From contig CP073214.1 in the NCBI GenBank assembly GCA_020342235.1, positions 248,001-312,000 of the forward strand: DNA of 64,000 bases. The letters run 5' to 3'. The notes beneath the pieces were generated by a model that saw only the letters and a program-made list of their open reading frames with translations, was not told where the DNA came from and made no database searches. The position numbers and the translations under genes are program-made. The stretch is from Saccharomycopsis phalli. Lineage: Eukaryota; Ascomycota; Saccharomycetes; Ascoideales; Saccharomycopsidaceae. Positions 41,131-49,548 of the stretch are shown here, piece by piece (position 1 is the stretch's first letter; every line of letters begins with the position of its first letter).

Positions 41131-42503
41131 ATGTCAAGAGAAGCTCCTTTGAAAGCGGAGAAAGATTTCTCTGAAACTCTTAATGAGCAATTTCCACAAA
41201 TTGATATTTTAAAGAAAGTGAGTATTAAAATACCCAATTTAGACTATGTACTGACTTCTAGAATGACTACAAATTGTCATTAGATAAATTACTCTTATTG
41301 GAAAAACAAACTAGACAGGCTTCTGATTTAGAGTCCTCTAAAAGAGTCTTATCTAAAATTGTTGAAGTTTTGGTTGAAAATGATGACTGGAAATTATTGA
41401 ACGAGCAATTAACATTATTATCCAAGAAACATGGTCAATTAAAGTTATCTATCCAACTGATGGTTCAAGAAATCATAAAGGACCTTGATAAAATTAAGGA
41501 CTTAAAAACAAAAATCGATGTCATTGAGACCATCCGAGTCGTTACTGAGAATAAAATATTTGTGGAAGTGGAACGTGCTAGAGCAACTCGAATCTTATCT
41601 AAGATTAAGTTGGCCGAGGGAGATTTAGACAAGGCAACTGAATTGTTATGTGAATTACAAGTTGAGACTTATGCGTCTATGGAATTGAGAGAAAAGATTG
41701 AATTCATTTTGGAACAAATGGAACTTACTATTGAAAGAGGTGACTTTGAACAAGCAAAGATTTTGTCAAGAAAAATATTGGAAAGAACTTTGAACGAAGA
41801 GAAATTTAGAGATTTAAAGCAGAGATACTTTGAACTTAGAGTAAAGATTAGTTTGAGTGACGATGACTACTTAAATATTGCTAAGCACTACTTGAAAATC
41901 TACTCCATTGATTCCATCAAGGAAGACAGAAAAAAGTCCAATGAAATTTTAATCAACGTTGTGTATTTTATTATTTTGGCACCTTATGATAACTTACAAA
42001 ATGACTTGATTAATAAGGTGTACTTGAATCCTAACTTAAAGCACCTTGAAACTCATTATGAATTGGTGAAGTCGTTCATCAAGCAAGAATTGATGCGATG
42101 GCCAATAATTAAAGATACATTTGGGCCTGAATTCATAAAATCTTTTATTTTTAATGCCCCAAAGACGGGAGAGAAGCACTTAGAGGATTTGCGGAGCCGA
42201 GTTATCGAGCACAATTTAAGAATAATCGCCAAGTACTACTCGCACATTTCAATGACCAGAATCAATGAATTATTGGACTTGAAGGAGCTGGAGACTGAAG
42301 ATTATATAAGCAAGTTAGTTTTCAATGGAGTGATCTACGCTAAGATCAATAGACCTTTGAAAATTGTTACCTTCTCCAAGCCAAAGGACTCGAACAACTT
42401 GTTAAATGAATGGTCGAGAAATGTTGATGAATTATTAGCCGAAATTGAGACCATTGGTCATCTTATTACAAAAGAAGAGATTGTTAATGAAATTAAGGCA
42501 TAA
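41131..42503 (+). CDS. RPN5: 26S proteasome regulatory lid subunit Rpn5, one 44-nt intron
   Basis: Exon 1 (41131-41217, 29 codons, MSREAPLKAEKDF) joins exon 2 (41262-42503) in phase 0 to give 442 residues against 445 in S. cerevisiae. The join reads IDILKK-NDYKLSLDKLLLLEKQTRQASDL, which aligns without gaps in this part to yeast Rpn5 (ALDQLLVLEKKTRQASDL). Downstream NEQLTLLSKKHGQLKLSIQ, ETIRVVTENKIFVEVERAR, CELQVETY and the C-terminal PCI domain (RVIEHNLRIIAKYYSHI, ETIGHLITKEEIVNEI) are intact. Rpn5 is a scaffold of the proteasome lid. A CUG codon at 42288 falls where yeast Rpn5 has Ser. It is divergent from NOP14 across 151 bases. Confidence 0.95.
41218..41261 (+). other. RPN5: RPN5 intron, 44 nt
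   Basis: The donor is GTGAGT (41218-41223), the branch site is TACTGAC (41249-41255, a one-base variant of TACTAAC) and the acceptor TAG ends at 41261, only seven bases after the branch adenosine. Both exon ends are fixed by alignment to Rpn5, and a TAG stop at 41259-41261 interrupts the exon 2 frame upstream. It is shorter than nearly all known budding-yeast introns. Confidence 0.88.
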
Positions 42504-42540
42504 TATTTCCTGCTGTATTAATACAATATGACACATTTAA

Positions 42541-43971
42541 TTACTGTAGTTTGGCTTTCTTCTTGGGCGACTCCTCAAACAATTCTTCCATCTCACTTGT
42601 AAGTGTTTGGAACTTAATTGAAGTCTGGGAAGGCTGTGATATCATAAACGTATGCCCTTTCACTTCTTCAGCCTCAATAACTTCTATATCGCTTTCTGAC
42701 TCATCCGAGAATATATCCACCTGCGTAGCCAAGTGACCTTCTGTCTCATCTTCAATAGATAATGTGTTATCCTGTGGTTGGGATAAGATGGACTCACGAG
42801 GATTCAATGTATCTGGATTGAGAAGTACCTGATTATATTCTGAAATTGTATCTTTGTCCTCACCTTCCAAGCTATCATCGTTATCAAAATACCCAGAGTC
42901 TTCCACGGAGGATAATTGGCCTCTATCAAGCCTTATGTTCACTTTTGCATCGCAATTATTGATTGAATTATGTTTAGTTAAATCGTCGGATTCAGATGTA
43001 ATAGAATCGCATTTTAAACTTTGATCATTATTGATATTCTGAGTCGTTTCTTGGTTACTCGCACTCACCGGTCCGCGCATTTTGCTTTCATTATCAGTCA
43101 CGACGACTTCTTTCTCTGTTATCTGTGTGCCATTGTCCATTGTATCAATTAATTGTGCATATCTTTCTGATACTTTTCCTGTTTCCTTATTCTCTATAGT
43201 TTTGCTCTCCTCTATAGTTTTGCTCTCCTCTATAGTTTTGCTCTCCTCTATAGTTTTGCTCTCCTCTATAGTTTTGCTCTCTTCCATATTCTTGTTTTCT
43301 TCTATAGTCTCAATATCTTCAATAGTCGCAACCTCTTCAATACTTTTATTTTCCCCTTTAGTCTTATTATCCCTTTTAGTCCCTTTTTTTTCCTTTCTGT
43401 CATCATCTGAGTCATCAATTTTAATTATGTGTTTGGTTTGTTTGTATGTTAACCTGCGCAATTGCTCAATCGTATTCTGCGAGTTTCTGAACGGCTGCGG
43501 AGCAAGTATATTTAAATCATCAGGTTCAAAATCTGGGGTATCAAATATCTGACTAAGAAACAAACTTCTGCCTAGTAGCCTCTTGGGTGTCATGGATGAC
43601 CGTGTACGACCGGAGGATCCTATCCTTGCACTCAAACGTGACTTTGGCTTTGCGGTTATCTTTATAATATCACCCTCATTATTTATGTTCGAGAACTTCT
43701 TAGCCAAGCTTCCACTTTTTGATTCTGCTACTTCTGAACTCTTTTGACTTTTTGGTTTCCCGATGTCATGAAACCGAAAAGGATCTTTCTTGTTCTCCAA
43801 TCCCTTCACATGGCCATTATCCTCTATTACTTTCCCTGTGACTATATCCACAATATCACCTTGATTATCTAAAGAATAGCTGCTATATTTCTCTATTATT
43901 TTATTCCATGAAGAAACAAAATTAGCAGATATTTCTTTTCGCCGCGTTTCGAAATCGTTGACTTGTGACAT
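42541..43971 (-). CDS. SCM3: Centromeric histone chaperone Scm3 (Cse4/CENP-A loader)
   Basis: A 476-residue protein. The N-terminal region (about residues 8-62) matches the Scm3/HJURP motif: RRKEISANFVSSWNKIIEKY, then GDIVDIVTGKVIEDNGHVKGL. The rest is low-complexity and acidic, including five tandem 18-base repeats (EESKTI) and a basic Ser-rich stretch near residue 115 (SRLSARIGSSGRTRSSM). It is about twice the length of S. cerevisiae Scm3 (223 residues), the difference being the repeat-rich C-terminal part. Scm3 deposits Cse4 at the centromere. It is convergent with RPN5, 37 bases between the stops. Confidence 0.85.
   Translation of the reverse strand: MSQVNDFETRRKEISANFVSSWNKIIEKYSSYSLDNQGDIVDIVTGKVIEDNGHVKGLENKKDPFRFHDIGKPKSQKSSEVAESKSGSLAKKFSNINNEGDIIKITAKPKSRLSARIGSSGRTRSSMTPKRLLGRSLFLSQIFDTPDFEPDDLNILAPQPFRNSQNTIEQLRRLTYKQTKHIIKIDDSDDDRKEKKGTKRDNKTKGENKSIEEVATIEDIETIEENKNMEESKTIEESKTIEESKTIEESKTIEESKTIENKETGKVSERYAQLIDTMDNGTQITEKEVVVTDNESKMRGPVSASNQETTQNINNDQSLKCDSITSESDDLTKHNSINNCDAKVNIRLDRGQLSSVEDSGYFDNDDSLEGEDKDTISEYNQVLLNPDTLNPRESILSQPQDNTLSIEDETEGHLATQVDIFSDESESDIEVIEAEEVKGHTFMISQPSQTSIKFQTLTSEMEELFEESPKKKAKLQ
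43193..43282. repeat. Five tandem 18-bp repeats inside SCM3
   Basis: The unit TCTATAGTTTTGCTCTCC occurs five times in perfect register, the last copy differing at one base. On the coding strand it gives the hexapeptide EESKTI. Near-identity of the copies at DNA level points to recent tandem duplication; degenerate related units follow to about 43340. Confidence 0.95.
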
Positions 43972-44024
43972 GTTCCATTAAATATACCAACCACACAATT
44001 AACTAAGTTGCTGATTATCTGAAT

Positions 44025-44231
44025 ATGTTTGATCAATTTTTATACTATCAAAGATTTTATTTGTCTATATTATCCTGTTCGTTTTGCTTGTTTAGTAGAC
44101 TGATAATGCTGGCTTTGAAGACCAATGTCAGACGCGTAACCCTGTTTTGGCAAGCAACTAGCTACGTGCCCCCAACCTTGTCGGACCTACATGTTCGTCG
44201 GAGACAATACAAAAGCAAGCTGGAAGCCTAG
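44025..44231 (+). CDS. Possible mitochondrial microprotein, unknown
   Basis: An ATG-started frame of 68 codons; an inner ATG at 44106 would give 41 residues beginning MLALKTNVRRVTLFWQATSY. The latter reads like a short mitochondrial protein: a basic start without acidic residues, then VPPTLSDLHVRRRQYKSKLEA. It fills the gap between the SCM3 5' end and the thioesterase 3' end and overlaps neither. I know no family for it. Comparison with related yeasts would decide. Confidence 0.4.
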   Translation: MFDQFLYYQRFYLSILSCSFCLFSRLIMLALKTNVRRVTLFWQATSYVPPTLSDLHVRRRQYKSKLEA

Positions 44232-44250
44232 TAAAAAAAATATTCAAAAC

Positions 44251-44916
44251 TCATTTGTCTGAATTAAATACTCGAAACCATGAAAAATATTTAAACCATT
44301 TAGGCTCCACTAACACACAGTGCGCCTTAGCCAACAAAGTCTTACCATTCAACGTTTCCACCCACCCGTCAATTACGACCTTTCTCCCCTTACTCTCTTT
44401 TACCTTTGCCTTGACAACTACTGCAGTGTCCGGTGCCAATTGGTTAACATATTCAATAGCTAGCTTGCCAGTTACGCCTCTTTTACTAGGTAATTTAGGA
44501 AATCCGCAAAAGCACAAACCCTCATCCAACAATAAGCCTAATATTCCATTATGCAAGTTCCCACTGTGATCTTTCAACTTTTCGCCAACGTAATAAAAGC
44601 CCACCAATTCCCCGTCTTCCTTGTTGACATATATCAAAGGGTCGACTTCAAATAGGTTCTTGCCAAACAACAAACCCTGGGCAACATGGTTCTTTCTGTA
44701 TTGCTCTGGAACCGAATCAGATAACTTTGCGGAACTGAACTTGTCGTTTGAGGCCATAAGCTTGTACTCTTCACTTGACTGGATGTCCTTCAATATTTTG
44801 AGGTTTTGAATAATAGGAGCAGCATCAAATAAAGATCTGTTAATATAATCTGAGGCAGAAAAGCCGGTTCCAAATACAACAGCTCCACCAAGAGCTTTTC
44901 TAAGGATAGCAGACAT
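44251..44916 (-). CDS. Hotdog-fold (4HBT/PaaI-type) thioesterase, probably mitochondrial
   Basis: A 221-residue protein from the only suitable ATG (44916); the frame continues upstream but without another ATG. A short N-terminal hydrophobic segment (AILRKALGGAVVFGTGFSASDYI) suggests mitochondrial targeting or anchoring. The C-terminal half is a hotdog domain: DHSGNLHNGILGLLLDEG (with the conserved helix start HNGIxxxLLDE), LAIEYVNQLAPDTAVVVKAKVKE and [26 protein letters not shown]. It resembles THEM-type and yeast Fmp10-like proteins. It should hydrolyse an acyl-CoA; the substrate is unknown. It is divergent from BNA4. Confidence 0.75.
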   Translation of the reverse strand: MSAILRKALGGAVVFGTGFSASDYINRSLFDAAPIIQNLKILKDIQSSEEYKLMASNDKFSSAKLSDSVPEQYRKNHVAQGLLFGKNLFEVDPLIYVNKEDGELVGFYYVGEKLKDHSGNLHNGILGLLLDEGLCFCGFPKLPSKRGVTGKLAIEYVNQLAPDTAVVVKAKVKESKGRKVVIDGWVETLNGKTLLAKAHCVLVEPKWFKYFSWFRVFNSDK

Positions 44917-45197
44917 GTTATCAAACAGAGCGGTTAGCCAATCAAGTATGCCTATGCGATGACTGATCAGAGAACCAATCCGGCGGGCCCATAACCAAAT
45001 GGTATGGGATTCACAGGCAATAATACCTAAATACGCACTCACTTAGTCAATTAATTGCAGAATAATTATAAGCCTCTTCATATTATTCTAAGCCACTGCT
45101 AAATTTTCTGCTTCTTGTCGCTCTGGTAAAATATGAGCATCGCTCCTAACCTGTGGCGCCATTAATACTGTGCTGGTTTTATGAGTAGGCTGTGGGA

Positions 45198-46619
45198 ATG
45201 GTTGACACCTTTGTTGAGAATGCTCCTTCACGCAAGGAGAAAGTGTGTATAATCGGTGCAGGACTTGTCGGGTGTCTTGCAGCACTATCCTTTGCTCGTA
45301 TTGGCTATAAGGTCACTTTATATGAGTACAGAGACGACCCCAGACTTCAAACCACGACAGATCGAAATCTCAGATCTATTAATCTTGCTGTTTCTGATAG
45401 AGGGATCCGGGCGCTCAACTCTGTGGATCTTGCGATGTCACTCAGAGTACTCAAGAATATTTTACCAATGAGAGGGCGGATGATTCATGATATTGACGGT
45501 AACCAAAAGTCTATGCGGTATGGACTTCATAATGAATCCATTAACTCCATTGATCGTGCGTATCTTAATATTGAACTATTGAATGAGCTAGACAGACACC
45601 CAGATATTAAGGTGAACTTTGGATTCAAGTTAATGAAGATGGACTTTGGGGGGAAAGATGGTAATCCAAGAGTTTACTTTGAGAGTCCAAAAGATGAAGA
45701 GAATGCTGTTACCAATGGCCCACCTTCTCTTCGAGGATTTGCGTATAATGTAATTGTTGGATGTGATGGTGCGTATTCTGCTACTAGATTCCAACTACAA
45801 AAATTTGTTAGAATGGATTTTGCACAAGAGTACATGGATTTATGGTACTTGGAATTGTATATTCCGCCTGCAAAATCTACAAAATTCAAGTTCCGGCTTC
45901 ATCCAAATAGATTGCATATATGGCCTAGAGGGCGATTCATGTTGATAGCCTTGCCAAATTTCGATGGGTCGTTCACCTCGACATTTTTCGGTCCATGGGA
46001 TCTTCAAGGTGAATTGGACACGGAACCAAAAGTAAGAGAATTTTTTAAGGTCAACTTTAAGGACGCTATTGCGCTTATTGGAGAGGATAATATTGTGGAA
46101 GCATTTATGAATCATCCATACAATCCGTTAGTGTGCACCAGTTGCTACCCGTACAATTTCAAAGGCAAGTGTATAATCTTGGGAGACGCCGCACATTCCA
46201 TGGTTCCATTTTATGGACAAGGTATGAATTGCGGCTTTGAAGATGTCAGGGTCTTGATACAGTTGATCAAGCAGCATGATTATGATTTGGACCGTGCCTT
46301 TGATGAATATTCAGTAACCCGAAAACCTGACTTGGATGCAGTGGTTAATCTCGCTAAACAAAATTTCAAGGAAATGTCGGATAAGGTGAACAGTCCTAGA
46401 TTTAAGATCCGCAAAGAGGCAGACGGAATTTTACATCGAATATTCGGTGATAATTGGCTTCCATTGTACACGATGGTATCTTTTAGAGGTGACATCAGAT
46501 ACAGTCACTGCGTTAAACGAAGCAACTTGCAATCGTCAATGCTAACTGCTATGGAAGTAGGAACATATGGCTTGGCTGCATATGGAATTTATAAAGTAGG
46601 TAAAGCATTGTTCAGCTAA
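45198..46619 (+). CDS. BNA4: Kynurenine 3-monooxygenase
   Basis: A 473-residue protein (460 in S. cerevisiae). The FAD-binding GxGxxG fold is at the start (VCIIGAGLVGCLAALSFA), with RSINLAVSDRGIRAL, the GCDGAYSATR motif and the second FAD motif ILGDAAHSMVPFYGQGMNCGFEDV. The C-terminal tail has a hydrophobic helix (LTAMEVGTYGLAAYGIYKVGKAL) for the mitochondrial outer membrane. The enzyme converts kynurenine to 3-hydroxykynurenine in de novo NAD synthesis from tryptophan. The ATG at 45198 is the first in frame. Confidence 0.95.
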   Translation: MVDTFVENAPSRKEKVCIIGAGLVGCLAALSFARIGYKVTLYEYRDDPRLQTTTDRNLRSINLAVSDRGIRALNSVDLAMSLRVLKNILPMRGRMIHDIDGNQKSMRYGLHNESINSIDRAYLNIELLNELDRHPDIKVNFGFKLMKMDFGGKDGNPRVYFESPKDEENAVTNGPPSLRGFAYNVIVGCDGAYSATRFQLQKFVRMDFAQEYMDLWYLELYIPPAKSTKFKFRLHPNRLHIWPRGRFMLIALPNFDGSFTSTFFGPWDLQGELDTEPKVREFFKVNFKDAIALIGEDNIVEAFMNHPYNPLVCTSCYPYNFKGKCIILGDAAHSMVPFYGQGMNCGFEDVRVLIQLIKQHDYDLDRAFDEYSVTRKPDLDAVVNLAKQNFKEMSDKVNSPRFKIRKEADGILHRIFGDNWLPLYTMVSFRGDIRYSHCVKRSNLQSSMLTAMEVGTYGLAAYGIYKVGKALFS

Positions 46620-46684
46620 TATTCTGTATATAGTACTCCTAATATATACCTACATTATAACATAAGGCTACTGCACAATTCTTG

Positions 46685-46690
46685 CACGTG
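46685..46690. promoter_or_regulatory. CACGTG element upstream of the LETM1 gene
   Basis: TGCACGTGATC lies 58 bases upstream of the ATG at 46748 in the 128-base gap after BNA4. It resembles the site before the mitoribosomal candidate (TCACGTGATC). Confidence 0.35.
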
Positions 46691-46747
46691 ATCGTGTCCG
46701 AGATCGTCTTTTTGAGTACAAGATTCTAGAGACTTGAAGTCTTTCCA

Positions 46748-48037
46748 ATGTTTGCCGCTAAAAGAACTGCACAATGTCTTTCGGCGCGACAGTTGTTTAT
46801 TCCGAGACTTTCTGTCACGCGAATTGCATTCCGGATGCAATCTACCTCCAACAACATCAATCCTAAATCTTCATCAACTACATCGGAGCCGGTAAGCAAG
46901 GCACCTTCACTGGTAGAGACCGCCATTGCCAAGGAAGCACACGCAGCTGATAAAAAGCTTCTGATATGGGAGAAAGTCAAGCATGAAGCACAGCATTATT
47001 GGGACGGAACAAAACTTTTGGGATTGGAAATTAAAATTTCCTCTAGACTTCTCATAAAATTACTAACTGGTTATGAATTAACCAGAAGAGAATTCAACCA
47101 ATTAAAGAGACTGACGTTGGATCTTGTGCGGGTTGTTCCTTTTGCAATGTTTATTTTGATTCCATTTGCTGAGCTTTTGCTTCCAGTGGCATTGAAGCTC
47201 TTCCCAAACATGTTGCCATCTACCTATGAATCACGAGCAGACAAGGAAAAAAAGCTCAAATTGTTGCGTAAAACCAGAAAGACTGTGGCTGACATATTGA
47301 TTGATTCGGTTGATAAGTCTGCAGTTGTTGGACTTCCAACTGACATCACGTCGGTTCAAAGACAACAGTTTCAAGACTTTTTTGCCAAGATTAGATCCCA
47401 ATCTGTGAAACCTACAAGAGAAGAATTAGTAGCTGTTGCAAAGGCATTTAAGGATGACATGGTATTGGATAACTTGACTAGACCTCAGTTAATTGCAGTG
47501 GCGTCTTATATCAACTTGAAATCTTTTGGTACTGATCAAATGTTGAGATATAGAATCAGATACAAGATGCTTCAGATCAAGACGGATGACAAGGCAATCG
47601 ATTATGAAGGAATTGAATCTCTAACTGTTCCAGAGTTACAAATTGCCTGTGCGGCTAGAGGTATAAAAGCCCATGGGTCGTCACCTGCAAGAATGAGAGA
47701 TGACCTTCAGATATGGTTGAACTTAAGATTAAGAGAAAAGATTCCTTCCTCGTTACTTTTGTTGTCAAATGCTTATGCTTATGGCGAATTGAGTTCTGTC
47801 AGTAACTTATATGACGCGTTGGAAGCTGTCTTGAGCAGTATTCCTGAAGAGTTAATTCACGAGGCTCAATTGGATGTCACCCCAGACAAGGAGGTAACAA
47901 ACAGCGAGAGATTGAATGTTGTTAAGGAGCAGGAAGAGTTGATCAAGTCTGAAAACCAGCAAGAAAAAGATGGCGGCTTGGTCATTCCAGTCAAAGACAC
48001 TTTAAAGTTGGATGACACTGTTGAAAAGAAAAACTAA
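46748..48037 (+). CDS. LETM1-family mitochondrial inner-membrane protein (Ylh47/Mdm38-like)
   Basis: A 429-residue protein. It has a mitochondrial presequence (MFAAKRTAQCLSARQLFIPRLSVTRI), then WEKVKHEAQHYWDGTKLLGLEIKISSRLL and one membrane helix (VRVVPFAMFILIPFAELLLPVALKLF). The LETM1 ribosome-binding-like domain follows (LTRPQLIAVASYINLKSFGTDQMLRYRIR, SLTVPELQIACAARGI, LRDDLQ-type helix, WLNLRLREKIPSSLLLLSNAY). These proteins support K+/H+ exchange and insertion of mitochondrially made proteins. The length (429) is nearer Ylh47 (454) than Mdm38 (573), so I leave the symbol open. Confidence 0.9.
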   Translation: MFAAKRTAQCLSARQLFIPRLSVTRIAFRMQSTSNNINPKSSSTTSEPVSKAPSLVETAIAKEAHAADKKLLIWEKVKHEAQHYWDGTKLLGLEIKISSRLLIKLLTGYELTRREFNQLKRLTLDLVRVVPFAMFILIPFAELLLPVALKLFPNMLPSTYESRADKEKKLKLLRKTRKTVADILIDSVDKSAVVGLPTDITSVQRQQFQDFFAKIRSQSVKPTREELVAVAKAFKDDMVLDNLTRPQLIAVASYINLKSFGTDQMLRYRIRYKMLQIKTDDKAIDYEGIESLTVPELQIACAARGIKAHGSSPARMRDDLQIWLNLRLREKIPSSLLLLSNAYAYGELSSVSNLYDALEAVLSSIPEELIHEAQLDVTPDKEVTNSERLNVVKEQEELIKSENQQEKDGGLVIPVKDTLKLDDTVEKKN

Positions 48038-48081
48038 GTTCGGGATTAAAATGTACATAAAATAGAACTGGACAAATAGAA

Positions 48082-49431
48082 TTATTCTACTAACGGATCA
48101 AACACCGCCCATTCCAGGTTTGTAGTCTCCACAATTTGCTGTAGCTGAGCATCTAAGCCCTCCCCGCCTAATTCACCCTCGATAGGAGCCCATTTTCTTT
48201 TTCTCTTCTCTATTATAAACCTGTCTATTCCCAAGGCCCCACCAATGACTCTTCTTGCAAATAAATCCTGGTCGAATGGCCAATGTTCGTCGTCCTCGAT
48301 AATGTGGCCGTACCCGCCTCGGAGATCTAACCATACATGAAAGTAGTTTGACTCTTTTGCAATCAGGGAACGGAAGCTCTTGGTGGTGTCAATCAAGACT
48401 TTATGCTGCGAATTAACCCCGCTGCTTGCTTCCGTAATGTCATTTTTGAAGTAGCCTTTGATCGATGATTCTAAACTTGGGGGAATTGGCATAGCAGTAA
48501 TTGACGCGTGAGACCTTGGCTTATAGCAGCTTTCATAAAATATACACCCATAATTTTTGCTCTTGTAGTACTTTATTATTTGTGACATGTATTTCTCTGC
48601 TTCCTGCCACTCGATCAGAGTGAATTCTAGCGATTTCTTCTTGTGAGATAATGAATAAATCTTCAATGGGATTGGTGCCAGGCTTATTAGCCTCATTTCG
48701 GGGTCTGTTACCATAAGACAGCAGTTTTCGCTTATAGATATTATGAGTTCCGAGTTGACATGTTTAGCATTGTCAAGGCAGTAGATGCAATCATCATGAT
48801 TGGTAATTATGGCGGACGTTTTTGTATTGACTGTTGACAAGCGTTCCAGAGATTCTTCTAAATAATCTAAAGCGTCATTGAACCGTTTATCCTTTACGAT
48901 ATTTTTGAGGTTATCTTTTCCATAATCAGAAATCGACTTTTCATTCTCAATAAGGTCAGCCAATCCTGGTATGCTGCTAGAAGAAACGTCGAAAGTAACT
49001 TTTTTTGGTACTAGACTGTTTGTATCTTTTTGTGACTCTTGACCATTTGTATCTTCTTGGTGAACTTTAACTTCTCTCAACCCATTTGGGATATATTCTC
49101 CAATGGGCTTTTTCCGCATACTATAACTACTGTCTTGCCTATGCTTCTCCAATTCAGACTCCTCTTCTTGAATAATATAAAACTCCGTTAGAGATTGAAA
49201 TCTCTCCTTGGCAACTTCCTCGATATCCACGCCTGCTTCTTTTGCCTCTCTTATACATCGCTTTAGTTTGCGGATTCTATAAGAGCTCCCCGTATCTCCA
49301 AACGTGAAAGCAACCTCGAGAGAGTCATTGCGATTTTTCCCCACAGCACTTGAATTGACAAATTTCAGTTCGCGATTTCGATACTGGGCATCTTTGACCT
49401 GTCTGTTGCTCTCATACTGCCGATCGCCCAT
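48082..49431 (-). CDS. Cwf19-type (CwfJ family) spliceosome-associated protein
   Basis: A 449-residue protein from ATG at 49431, the first in frame. The N-terminal part has YRIRKLKRCIREAKEAGVDIEEVAKERFQSL, the signature helix of CWF19L2/Cwf19. The middle holds the CwfJ C-terminal domain 1, a HIT-like fold: DDCIYCLDNAKHVNSELIISI, then SLAPIPLKIYSLS and SHASITAMPIP. The end is CwfJ domain 2 (ESNYFHVWLDLRGGYGHIIEDD, WPFDQDLFARRVIGGALGID). Such proteins act late in splicing, with lariat debranching. The N-terminal helix favours Cwf19 over Drn1. It is divergent from TIM44 across 117 bases. Confidence 0.85.
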   Translation of the reverse strand: MGDRQYESNRQVKDAQYRNRELKFVNSSAVGKNRNDSLEVAFTFGDTGSSYRIRKLKRCIREAKEAGVDIEEVAKERFQSLTEFYIIQEEESELEKHRQDSSYSMRKKPIGEYIPNGLREVKVHQEDTNGQESQKDTNSLVPKKVTFDVSSSSIPGLADLIENEKSISDYGKDNLKNIVKDKRFNDALDYLEESLERLSTVNTKTSAIITNHDDCIYCLDNAKHVNSELIISISENCCLMVTDPEMRLISLAPIPLKIYSLSHKKKSLEFTLIEWQEAEKYMSQIIKYYKSKNYGCIFYESCYKPRSHASITAMPIPPSLESSIKGYFKNDITEASSGVNSQHKVLIDTTKSFRSLIAKESNYFHVWLDLRGGYGHIIEDDEHWPFDQDLFARRVIGGALGIDRFIIEKRKRKWAPIEGELGGEGLDAQLQQIVETTNLEWAVFDPLVE

Positions 49432-49548
49432 GGTTACTGAGATGCTCTTGAAGCTATGCCTTAATGACTTGTATGGCACGCATGACCCCGCATGAAAGTT
49501 TTTCACTTTTGTCTAATCGAAAAAAAAAACACTTGGAGTGATTAGCAA

